Assembly (NCBI GenBank): GCA_004562915.1
Contig: SFQZ01000086.1
Coordinates: 1-10,334 of the forward strand
DNA length: 10,334 nucleotides
Direction of reading: 5' to 3'
From: a bacterium
Lineage (GTDB): Bacteria > Bacillota_A > Clostridia > Lachnospirales > Lachnospiraceae
Shown here: positions 1 through 6,040 of the stretch, one piece after another
Numbering within the stretch: the stretch's first letter is position 1
Layout: the number at the start of each line of letters is the position of its first letter
Made by a program: the position numbers and the translations under genes
Notes under the pieces: generated by a model
The model's database searches: none
What the model saw: the letters and a program-made list of their open reading frames with translations, nothing else
What the model was told of the DNA's origin: nothing

Positions 1-77
1 AAAAGGGGGGTCATTGCTTTTTTATTCGTAAAAAGTGATGAAATCCTTGAAAATATAAGGTTTTAAAGAAAAATAGG

Positions 78-95
78 ACTGTAAAACTTTACAGT
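78..95. promoter_or_regulatory. Perfect inverted repeat, possible operator
   Basis: ACTGTAAA and TTTACAGT form 8-bp arms around a 2-nt spacer, ending 26 bp before the start of the small gene at 122. The short spacer and position near the ribosome site fit a dimeric repressor operator better than a terminator, because no T-run follows. The regulator is not identified and no convincing -35/-10 pair is seen nearby, so the role is inferred from position and symmetry only. Confidence 0.35.
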
Positions 96-121
96 ACCAT
101 TTTATGATAGGAAGGATATTT

Positions 122-430
122 ATGAATCAGGAAAGCAAAGCGATTAATGTACATTTGGAGAAAAGAGAAAATAAAGATTATTTAGTATTTGGCTTTGAAG
201 AAGTTGCAGAAGTATGCCTTAATGATGATGAAAGCCAAAATAATTTGAAAAGCATATTTGTAAAGTTACTTACGGAGATTACAAAATATCCCGTTGAATT
301 ACAGTTTTTGGAAAATCCAGAATATAAAACAGGATTATATATAGATGTGTGTAAAGAATATATAAAAGATTTAAATAAAGAGATTACGAATGTGAGAAAA
401 AATATGCCAGAAAAACTAAAAATGCAGTGA
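122..430 (+). CDS. Small acidic/basic mixed protein of unknown function
   Basis: This encodes a 102-residue soluble protein with no signal peptide or membrane segment. The start at 122 is chosen over an in-frame ATG at 104 because AGGAAGG (109-115) sits at a normal distance before it. The sequence is rich in Lys, Glu and Asn and appears mostly alpha-helical, with a charged C-terminus. I do not recognise a family. Its codon use is clearly AT-richer than that of the genes from 3341 onward. It lies just left of the tuf 3' fragment, which is compatible with it being the last gene of an integrated element, but that is inference. No terminator is obvious behind it before the tuf relic. Confidence 0.6.
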   Translation: MNQESKAINVHLEKRENKDYLVFGFEEVAEVCLNDDESQNNLKSIFVKLLTEITKYPVELQFLENPEYKTGLYIDVCKEYIKDLNKEITNVRKNMPEKLKMQ

Positions 431-548
431 TAACACCATGATAACAAAATCCCCAAAAACCATAAGGACACAGTGGAAAATCCGGATTTTTATCCACAAA
501 TCACATGAAAAATCACCATTTGCACACTGCAATACACCGGTCTGATAT

Positions 549-602
549 CGTGAAGGTGGACGTACTGTTGGATCAGGCCGTGTTGCTTCCGTTATCGAGT
601 AA
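549..602 (+). pseudogene. tuf: Orphan 3' end of tuf (elongation factor Tu)
   Basis: The frame reads REGGRTVGSGRVASVIE followed by TAA. This is the C-terminal end of bacterial EF-Tu, where the REGGRTVG stretch is nearly invariant. The frame has a stop (TGA at 543-545) two codons upstream, and the upstream DNA shows none of the rest of domain III, so homology begins abruptly near 548. It cannot make a product. It is either a scar of site-specific integration into the 3' end of tuf, or a remnant of a rearrangement at a tuf locus. The downstream palindrome probably includes the original tuf terminator. The identification rests on the protein motif; the cause of the truncation is inferred. Confidence 0.85.
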
Positions 603-615
603 TCTACGCGATGGT

Positions 616-701
616 AATGAGCCGAGCAAATAAGTAAAAATAAGCCCAGAAGCAAGCTTGCTTGCTTCTGGGCTTATTTTTACTTATTTGCTCGGCTCAT
701 T
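616..701. repeat. Perfect 42-bp-arm inverted repeat with terminator-like core
   Basis: Positions 616-657 and 660-701 are exact reverse complements separated by only 2 nt, giving an 86-bp cruciform-capable palindrome. The core stem (641-657/660-676), with the GC-rich element AAGCCCAGAAGCAAG and then ATTTTTA, looks like a rho-independent terminator and lies 13 bp past the tuf stop, where a tuf terminator would be expected. The perfect symmetry extending about 25 bp beyond the core on each side is far more than termination needs. Options are an inverted duplication, a mobile-element end pair, or a fold-back assembly error. Confidence 0.8.
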
Positions 702-895
702 GCCGTTATGTATTGTCTTTGCGGGCATTCACAAAATGCCCGCGACCGAGGAAATGCGAAGCATTTTCGTGGGGAGCTTAGCGGTTTTTTCTTCTGCCAT
801 TAAAAAATTACGTTTATTTGGGGATATTTTGGAAAACTATACGTCTAATTTATGTAAATAAAAATTGCCGGCCGGCTAAAGAAGGTGGTGTTAAG
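702..895. other. Non-coding stretch with two short hairpins upstream of the sigma factor
   Basis: No supported gene is seen between the palindrome and the sigma factor. GCGGGCATT (721-729) pairs with AATGCCCGC (735-743) around a 5-nt loop, and AAATGC/GCATTT forms a second small hairpin at about 755-769. Neither is followed by a T-run in the way a standard terminator is. CGTCTAAT at 842-849 resembles the -10 of ECF (SigV-like) promoters and would suit autoregulation of the sigma factor downstream, but I cannot find the matching AAC-type -35 about 16 bp before it. The ribosome site AAGGTGG (880-886) belongs to the sigma gene. Confidence 0.4.
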
Positions 896-1384
896 ATGAC
901 CAAAGAGCAATTAGGAACGTTGATTCTCAGTACAGAGAGACAATTGTATTCTACTGCCAAAACAATTCTATATAACGATCAAGATTGTGCGGATGCAATT
1001 CAGGAAACGATTGTCAAGGCATTTTCAAAGATTAATACATTAAGAAATGACAAATATGCCAAGACATGGTTGATTCGTATACTGATCAATGAGTGTTACA
1101 CTCTTTTGAGAAAGTCGAGTAAACTTGTTTCTTTGGAAGAGATGAGTGAAATGACTGAAATTGAGGCAGATAAGAAAACGGACTACAGTGACTTGTACAG
1201 GGCTGTAATTTCTTTGAAAGAAGAATTACGAGTGCCAGTTATTTTGTACTATATTGAGGATTTCAACATAAAAGAGATTGCACAGATTCTTGAGATAACC
1301 GAGGGAGCAGTTCAAAAAAGGCTTGCCAGAGCACGGGGAAAACTTAAGAGCAATTTACAGGAAAGTGAGGCGTTGATAGTATGA
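896..1384 (+). CDS. ECF (group 4) RNA polymerase sigma factor, SigV-like
   Basis: This is a 162-residue extracytoplasmic-function sigma factor, the usual size for the group. It directs RNA polymerase to a small stress or envelope regulon. Sigma region 2 spans about residues 15-75, including DCADAIQETIVKAF and the WLIRILINECY helix. Sigma region 4 spans about 103-152, with the HTH IKEIAQILEITEGAVQKRL. The start at 896 is chosen because AAGGTGG lies 9 nt upstream; an upstream in-frame ATG at 818 has no ribosome site and would run through non-coding DNA. The gene overlaps the anti-sigma gene by ATGA, implying translational coupling, so activity is probably held in check by that membrane partner. 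The CGTCTAAT at 842-849 hints at autoregulation. Family assignment is firm; the inducing signal is unknown. Confidence 0.93.
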   Translation: MTKEQLGTLILSTERQLYSTAKTILYNDQDCADAIQETIVKAFSKINTLRNDKYAKTWLIRILINECYTLLRKSSKLVSLEEMSEMTEIEADKKTDYSDLYRAVISLKEELRVPVILYYIEDFNIKEIAQILEITEGAVQKRLARARGKLKSNLQESEALIV

Positions 1385-2826
1385 GGTTAGAAGATATGAA
1401 AAAAAACATTCCTGAAACTCCGGAGTTCATCCACACGATGATTCAAAATGAAGTAAAAAAACAGCTTCAGGACACGAAGGTGGTTAATATTCAGACAAGA
1501 AGAGTGAAAAAATGGACAGGTGTCAGGGTGGCTGCAGCAGTAGCCGTATGTGTACTGGCTACATCAACAATTGCCTATGCAGGTGTAAAATTATATCATA
1601 TGTTTTTGGAAAAACAGGGAACCTACAGTATTGTTACAGGAATTAAGGCAGATGGCAGCACTGGGAAAATTGATCTTCCTGAAAAAATCTATGATATAGA
1701 TATCTCAGCAGGATATATTCCGGAAGGTATGGAGTGGATTGATGAATTGCATCTGGAATATCCTGAGCATAATCGTACCGGAGGATTCAGCTTTTCATCT
1801 GTACTTTTAGACGAGGATGATCTGAATAAAGTAATGCAGGATAAAAGTGTTGTGGAATGTGAGGAAAGAACTTTTGGCAGTTATGAAGGTATATACCTTA
1901 AGTACAATGACCTTGCAAAGGATGGTTCCTTTAATCAAAGAATTTATCTTCTTTGCCCGGATGTGTATCGTGTAATAACTGTTTATATCGGTGATGATAT
2001 TGAGAAAGAGGATGCCATAAAAGTGGTTGAAAATCTCGCAATTACTGAAAATGATAGAATGATTGAAACCGCTGGTTTGTATACGTGGAGTGAGATGGTT
2101 TCACCTGAAGAATCATCAGGAGAAGAAGTACTTACTTCTATAGAAGATGATAAACTGCCTGTACACCAGATTGGCGAAGCGTTTGATATGTCAGCATCTG
2201 GTGAGGACAGCGATGGCAACTGTATGGAAGATAATAAGATTTCAGTTTGTGTTGATTCTGTTCAGGTGGAAGACAATCTGCAGCTGCTTGGTCAGAATAA
2301 TGTGCCGGAAGAATGGATGAATGCAGTTGGAGCCGATGGAAAAATAGTAAACAATACCCTGTCTTATATTAGGTCTGGTGATGGTGTTGATACCGTGGAT
2401 GAGATTGTAAAAACAGAAAGCATGAAACAAAAGCTTGTTTATGTGACAGTCACTTATGCCAATAAGACAGATAAAGAAATCAATCATATGCTTTATCTTG
2501 GGACATTGATGTTGCTGAATCATGAAAATGGAATATATCAAATTTGTAATCGTGCAGAGTTTTCTGGTGAAGACTACGATCGTGTCATCTGGGATGGTGT
2601 CGCACATACAGCAGAAATGACATACTACAGTGTGTCTGAAGATTATGGAAATGGAGGAAATTATATTTCTTCCTTAAAGCCGGGCGAGAGTATACAGGTG
2701 AATATGGCATGGATCGTGAATGAGAATGAACTGGATCATATGTATCTTAATCTTAACGGTGAGGGTGGAGGATTTCAATTTTCAAATTCTACGGTAAAAT
2801 CAGGAGTGGTAGATATTTGTCAGTAG
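1381..2826 (+). CDS. Membrane-anchored anti-sigma factor, DUF4179-type
   Basis: This is a 481-residue single-pass membrane protein. Residues 1-45 are a cytoplasmic segment opening MRLEDMKKNIPETPEFI, typical of the short sigma-binding tails seen beside clostridial ECF factors. One membrane helix covers about 46-68 (ending in ATSTIAYAG). A large extracytoplasmic part follows, with a beta-rich DUF4179/DUF4367-like section to about residue 220 (including YIPEGMEWIDELHLEYPEH), an acidic linker around 235-275, and a second beta-rich domain from about 280 to the end. The start overlaps the sigma stop by 4 nt. By family and context it sequesters the ECF sigma at the membrane and releases it on an envelope signal. 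No zinc-binding HxxxCxxC motif is present, so it is not a ZAS-type anti-sigma. The role is inferred from gene pairing; the domain names are from recognition and were not searched. Confidence 0.85.
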   Translation: MRLEDMKKNIPETPEFIHTMIQNEVKKQLQDTKVVNIQTRRVKKWTGVRVAAAVAVCVLATSTIAYAGVKLYHMFLEKQGTYSIVTGIKADGSTGKIDLPEKIYDIDISAGYIPEGMEWIDELHLEYPEHNRTGGFSFSSVLLDEDDLNKVMQDKSVVECEERTFGSYEGIYLKYNDLAKDGSFNQRIYLLCPDVYRVITVYIGDDIEKEDAIKVVENLAITENDRMIETAGLYTWSEMVSPEESSGEEVLTSIEDDKLPVHQIGEAFDMSASGEDSDGNCMEDNKISVCVDSVQVEDNLQLLGQNNVPEEWMNAVGADGKIVNNTLSYIRSGDGVDTVDEIVKTESMKQKLVYVTVTYANKTDKEINHMLYLGTLMLLNHENGIYQICNRAEFSGEDYDRVIWDGVAHTAEMTYYSVSEDYGNGGNYISSLKPGESIQVNMAWIVNENELDHMYLNLNGEGGGFQFSNSTVKSGVVDICQ

Positions 2827-3097
2827 CGAAAATAGTAGGACCTCTTCACAAAATCAAAAAAATATTACAGCACTTCATGCGGCATACCACAGACGTTTTC
2901 CGGAAAGTAAAGTTCTGGAGATTTCATCGAAATCGTTACAAGAATTGGGAATAAAGTTAAGTGCCTTCAATTTGAAGAAATATGTTCCTGAGCTGGAAGC
3001 CGGCATTCCGGTTGAATGTGTTTTTCAGGGGGAAAAGTATTTGCTGCCGGAGGTCCTTATACAGATCTTTACCGTGTATCATAGTTACGACAATTGA
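2813..3097 (+). pseudogene. Decayed DarT1-associated NADAR antitoxin-like gene
   Basis: The frame from 2813 to the TGA at 3095-3097 reads as an internal piece of a NADAR-type protein, including KNITALHAAYHRRFPESK, VLEISSKSLQELGIKLSAF and VPVECVFQG-like text (IPVECVFQGEK). Near 3035-3046 the reading frame shifts: in the alternate frame (3046-3084) GGPYTDLYRVS continues the same family and then hits TAG. The N-terminal start, the frame and the whole C-terminal half are therefore missing or broken. Intact members are about 200-270 residues and are thought to reverse ADP-ribosylation of DNA by DarT1 toxins. No DarT is visible here. The relic begins inside the last codons of the anti-sigma gene, so a deletion probably brought the two together. 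Confidence 0.78.
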
Positions 3098-3124
3098 AAT
3101 TTTAGCAATCGTATACTACGATGT

Positions 3125-3190
3125 TGGGGTCAAAAGCTTTTGACCCCATGATGCTTACGGATTTCTTCGCGTTTCACGCTCCCGAAATCC
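3125..3190. repeat. Two adjacent palindromes, REP-like non-coding repeat
   Basis: A 24-bp perfect palindrome spans 3125-3148 (TGGGGTCAAAAG and its complement, no loop). Eleven bp later, GGATTTC (3159-3165) pairs with GAAATCC (3184-3190), and nested inside it GCGT (3169-3172) pairs with ACGC (3176-3179) around a TTC loop. No T-run follows either stem, so these are poor terminators. The layout resembles dispersed intergenic repeats common in Lachnospiraceae genomes. Together with the NADAR relic it fills the gap before the glycosidase gene. Confidence 0.6.
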
Positions 3191-3256
3191 TAAAAACATT
3201 CGGGAATATTTGACAGATTCCATGTAGAGCGGTAATATGGTTGTAGAAAAATGATG

Positions 3257-3297
3257 GAAAAGAAGATTTGTTAGGTAAATTAACAGGTCTTCTTTTC
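3257..3297. terminator. Long AT-rich hairpin upstream of the glycosidase gene
   Basis: GAAAAGAAGA (3257-3266) pairs with TCTTCTTTTC (3288-3297). Inside it TGTTA (3269-3273) pairs with TAACA (3281-3285), and the two-base steps between them can form G-U pairs as RNA. The result is a 17-bp stem with the 7-nt loop GGTAAAT. The A-rich left and T-rich right sides make it a possible bidirectional terminator, although the stem is unusually AT-rich. It could instead be an operator or attenuator for the gene starting 44 bp later. Confidence 0.4.
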
Positions 3298-3340
3298 ATT
3301 TATAAAGTGTTTTGACGAAGATATTTGGTGAGGATTATAT

Positions 3341-5233
3341 ATGAAAATAATTGAAAAAAATGGAACGATTGTAATATTGAACGAGACCAGTTTGGCAGTA
3401 TCTGTAGAAAGAGGAAATACCAGATGGAGGTGGAGAGAAGAATTTCAACCTCGTCTCATATGTTCGGAAGGTGAGTTTCTCTTTCAGGACGCGGTAATGG
3501 TTTCTCATGAGTATTACCATATGGGAATTGGTGAGGGAATCCGGAGTCGATTTGAGGGATTCGAAAATGAAGGAAAAAAGTTCCCATATAGTTTCGAAAC
3601 TTTAATCTGGATCGAAGAAAACACCGGAGATATCTATTTTGAATGGGTTCCTTTGCAGGAAGAAGGACTTCATGTGCAGAAGGTTTTCTGGCCGGGTGAT
3701 ATGGAATTTGATGAGAAGAAGGACAGTTGGTACACTCTTCTTACGCATCAACAGGGAATTCTGATTCCGAATACCTGGGAAACCGAATTGGCTCCGGTGG
3801 GATTTAACGGTCTTTTTGAAACTGCAGGTGGATATATGCCCTGGTTTGGTCAGGTGAAAGATCGGGAAGGTTATATAGCGATTTGTGTGACTCCGTGGAA
3901 TGCAGGATATTGCGCAGAGCATCCGGCAGGCGGTCCGTACACGCATGTAGGGATTTATTTTGAACCGAGCCTTGGAAAAATGGATTACCGGAGAATCATA
4001 AAATATACGCTGGCATCTGATTGCGATTATAATGATCTTTGTAAAATATACAGGAAGTATGTGAATGAGCAGGGAAAGCTCAGGACTCTTGCGGAGAAAG
4101 CAGCGCGAAATCCGTCTGTTGATCAGCTGATTGGCTGTGCATTTGTACATAAGGGGATTAAAACTCAGGTACAGAAAAATTCAGATTTCTTTGATCCTGA
4201 GAATCCGGAAAAGAATAATCATCTTACATCATTTGCGCAAAGAGAAAAAGAGATACGTACTCTCCATGAAATGGGAGTAGAAAAATTGTATCTGCATCTT
4301 GATGGCTGGGCACAGCCCGGATATGATAATCGTCATCCGGATTATCTTCCGGCATGTAAAGAGGCTGGCGGCTGGGAAGGAATGAAGGATTTGTCAGATG
4401 CTCTGCACGAATGTGGATATTTGTTTGGGATTCATGACCAGTACAGAGATTACTATCTGACAGCTCCCAGTTTTGATGAAAATTACGCTTGCAGACTCCC
4501 GGATGGAACCATTCCAAAGCATCAGAGATGGGCAGGCGGCCCACAGTCTTATTTGTGTGCTACGCAGGCTCCCGGCTATGTGAGAAGAAATTTTTCTGAA
4601 ATTAAAAAACAGGGAATTGAACTGGATGGAGCATATCTGGATGTTTTCACTTGCAATGAAGGGGATGAATGTGATCACCCGGAACATAGAATGACGCGTA
4701 GGGAATGCTATGAATTCCGAGGGAAATGTTTTGAGTATCTGCTTTCTTGCGGTATTTTACCAAGTTCAGAAGAAGTGAGTGACTGGGCAGTTCCCAGCCT
4801 GGTCTTCTGTCACTATGCGCCTTATGATTTTATGATGAAACAGCCGGGAACTCCGAAAGAAGGAATACCGGTACCTTTATATAATCTCGTATATCATGAC
4901 TGTGTGATTGAACCGTGGATGATGGATAAAGTAAGTGAAGAAGAAGACTATATGCTGTATGCACTGCTCAATGGAGGTGCACCATATCTGATTCGTGATG
5001 CTGCTTACCCCAATACAGATGGTGCATTTGATGAGCAGGTGAAAATGACTTTGGAAGAGCAGATAAAACGATGTAAAGTGGTATCTGATTTACATGAAAA
5101 AGTGGCAAAGTGCGAAATGCTGCGTCATGAAATAATTGATGGTGATTACATGATACAGGAAACAACTTTTTCTAATGGGACAAAAGTGAAGGTTGATTTT
5201 AGAAAACAGACCTATATACTGAAAGAAAAATAG
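3341..5233 (+). CDS. GH129-like alpha-N-acetylgalactosaminidase (glycoside hydrolase)
   Basis: This is a 630-residue cytoplasmic enzyme with no signal peptide or anchor. It has an N-terminal beta-rich domain (to about residue 240), a central (beta/alpha)8-type domain (about 260-570) and a short C-terminal beta domain. Barrel motifs include YLHLDGW (D321), GIHDQYRDYY (H365, D366), ELDGAYLDVFTC (D429, D434) and SSEEVSDW (E477/E478). The D434-to-E477 spacing of 43 equals that of the nucleophile D435 and acid/base E478 I recall for the bifidobacterial GH129 enzyme NagBb, at nearly the same numbering and length. GH129 releases alpha-GalNAc from Ser/Thr (Tn antigen) and is related to GH101. The start has GGTGAGG (3327-3333) upstream. 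The next gene, a dipeptidase relic 27 bp on, once fitted a glycopeptide-use operon. The family call is strong; the exact sugar is inferred. Confidence 0.78.
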   Translation: MKIIEKNGTIVILNETSLAVSVERGNTRWRWREEFQPRLICSEGEFLFQDAVMVSHEYYHMGIGEGIRSRFEGFENEGKKFPYSFETLIWIEENTGDIYFEWVPLQEEGLHVQKVFWPGDMEFDEKKDSWYTLLTHQQGILIPNTWETELAPVGFNGLFETAGGYMPWFGQVKDREGYIAICVTPWNAGYCAEHPAGGPYTHVGIYFEPSLGKMDYRRIIKYTLASDCDYNDLCKIYRKYVNEQGKLRTLAEKAARNPSVDQLIGCAFVHKGIKTQVQKNSDFFDPENPEKNNHLTSFAQREKEIRTLHEMGVEKLYLHLDGWAQPGYDNRHPDYLPACKEAGGWEGMKDLSDALHECGYLFGIHDQYRDYYLTAPSFDENYACRLPDGTIPKHQRWAGGPQSYLCATQAPGYVRRNFSEIKKQGIELDGAYLDVFTCNEGDECDHPEHRMTRRECYEFRGKCFEYLLSCGILPSSEEVSDWAVPSLVFCHYAPYDFMMKQPGTPKEGIPVPLYNLVYHDCVIEPWMMDKVSEEEDYMLYALLNGGAPYLIRDAAYPNTDGAFDEQVKMTLEEQIKRCKVVSDLHEKVAKCEMLRHEIIDGDYMIQETTFSNGTKVKVDFRKQTYILKEK

Positions 5234-5260
5234 AATACTTAAGATAAAGGAGATAATAAA

Positions 5261-5416
5261 ATGGCTTGTACAACAATGCTTGTTGGGAAAAAAGCAACTT
5301 AAGACGGATCTACAATGATCGCCAGAAATGATAAACACCTTGCATTGAAAACAGAAGCAAATCAGAAAATTGCGGAAATGCTGAAAAAAGCCGTATATAT
5401 GGTAATATTCGCTTAA
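5261..5416 (+). pseudogene. Truncated C69-family dipeptidase (PepD-like) gene start
   Basis: The frame begins MACTTMLVGKKAT, meets TAA at 5300-5302, and then continues in the same frame as DGSTMIARND. This is the N-terminus of C69 dipeptidases (normally MACTTILVGKKASYDGSTMIARNED), with the catalytic Cys at position 3, broken by a nonsense codon where Tyr is usual. After IARND the similarity stops. About 37 further codons run to TAA at 5414-5416, against the roughly 460-550 residues of intact enzymes, so most of the gene has been deleted. The ribosome site AAAGGAGA (5246-5253) is still perfect. The gene would have been co-transcribed with the glycosidase. At most a 13-residue peptide can be made. 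Confidence 0.85.
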
Positions 5417-5452
5417 ATAGAATAAAGCTCATCCGGAAGATAAGAACAGATA

Positions 5453-5471
5453 TTTATCGCAATACGATAAA
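5453..5471. promoter_or_regulatory. Operator copy 1, upstream of the DUF2975 promoter
   Basis: TTTATCG-CAATA-CGATAAA forms 7-bp arms around a 5-nt spacer. It lies just upstream of the -35 element at 5478. Its core is the same as that of the second copy at 5503-5533, differing at the first spacer base only. The two centres are 56 bp apart. Two matched sites bracketing a promoter suggest cooperative repression, most simply by the HTH protein encoded in the same operon. Confidence 0.65.
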
Positions 5472-5477
5472 AAGCAT

Positions 5478-5505
5478 TTGACATTTGTGGCAATAGGAGT
5501 ATAAT
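5478..5505 (+). promoter_or_regulatory. Sigma-A promoter of the DUF2975/HTH operon
   Basis: The -35 TTGACA (5478-5483) and -10 TATAAT (5500-5505) are both perfect consensus, with a 16-bp spacer. Transcription should start at about 5512, inside operator copy 2. This strong promoter sits between two identical-core operators, so tight repression is expected. Confidence 0.85.
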
Positions 5506-5533
5506 AAATTTATCGTAATACGATAAATTTATT
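5503..5533. promoter_or_regulatory. Operator copy 2, overlapping the -10 and start of transcription
   Basis: 13-bp arms (AATAAATTTATCG, 5503-5515, and its complement, 5521-5533) flank the spacer TAATA. The site shares the TTATCG-N5-CGATAA core with copy 1 but has longer arms. It overlaps the last bases of the -10 box and the predicted transcription start, so a bound protein would block RNA polymerase. Confidence 0.7.
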
Positions 5534-5549
5534 CTGAAGGAGAAAAAAG

Positions 5550-6029
5550 ATGAATCAAAAAAAGCTTTCCTGGTGGCTTCAGGTGATTATTATGTGCGTT
5601 GGCTTGATAGGGGCCGGTTTTTATTTCCTTATCTTTCCTTTTTATGGTAGAAGTTTAGTGGATGCATATCCGGAATTTATGTATGCTTTTTGGCCATGGT
5701 TGATTTTCTTATGGCTGACAGGGATCCCTTGTTACATTGTACTGATATACGGATGGAAAATTGCAGCCAGCATAGGCAAAGATAAATCTTTCTCTTTAGA
5801 AAACGCTGATAGACTTACGAAGATTTCTTATCTTGCAGCTGGAGATACGGCGTTTTTTGTTGTGGGAAATATAGTGTTCTGCGTATTAAATCTTAACCCA
5901 ATTTGGATATTACTCATGTCTATGTTGATAGCTTTTGTAGGAATTGCAATTGCTATTATTGCAGCGGCGTTATCTCATCTTGTCATGAAAGCAGCAGATT
6001 TGCAGGAGCAGAGTGATTTGACAATTTAA
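5550..6029 (+). CDS. DUF2975 family four-helix membrane protein
   Basis: This is a 159-residue integral membrane protein with four predicted helices (about residues 8-30, 43-69, 91-114 and 116-146). The loop after the second helix carries KDKSFSLENADRLTKIS, the signature seen in DUF2975 (YoaS-like) proteins. AAGGAG (5537-5542) gives the start. It is first in an operon, and its stop overlaps the following reading frame. In many Bacillota this family is encoded next to a small YozG-like HTH protein, as here; it may sense a membrane condition or modulate the regulator, but no biochemical function is established to my knowledge. Confidence 0.85.
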   Translation: MNQKKLSWWLQVIIMCVGLIGAGFYFLIFPFYGRSLVDAYPEFMYAFWPWLIFLWLTGIPCYIVLIYGWKIAASIGKDKSFSLENADRLTKISYLAAGDTAFFVVGNIVFCVLNLNPIWILLMSMLIAFVGIAIAIIAAALSHLVMKAADLQEQSDLTI

Positions 6030-6040
6030 TGGAGGGCGAC

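Noticed and set aside
505..633. 42-codon + strand frame covering the tuf fragment
   Set aside because: It is an out-of-frame shadow of the tuf 3' end, with no ribosome site before the ATG.
721..743. Hairpin GCGGGCATT/AATGCCCGC as an oriT or terminator
   Set aside because: No relaxase, nick motif or T-run is visible, so only a plain hairpin can be supported.
658..861. 67-residue + strand frame starting in the palindrome centre
   Set aside because: It runs through the inverted repeat and two hairpins, has no ribosome site, and its hydrophobic look comes from the T-rich arm of the palindrome.
818..895. Upstream start for the sigma factor
   Set aside because: There is no ribosome site, and the added residues do not resemble a sigma factor; AAGGTGG points to 896.
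3312..3340. TTGACG ... TTATAT as a promoter of the glycosidase
   Set aside because: Spacing is right, but the -10 would touch the start codon, so the transcript would begin inside the gene and lose the clear ribosome site.
3602..4150. 182-residue - strand frame inside the glycosidase
   Set aside because: It is an antisense shadow with no family features; the + strand motifs are convincing.
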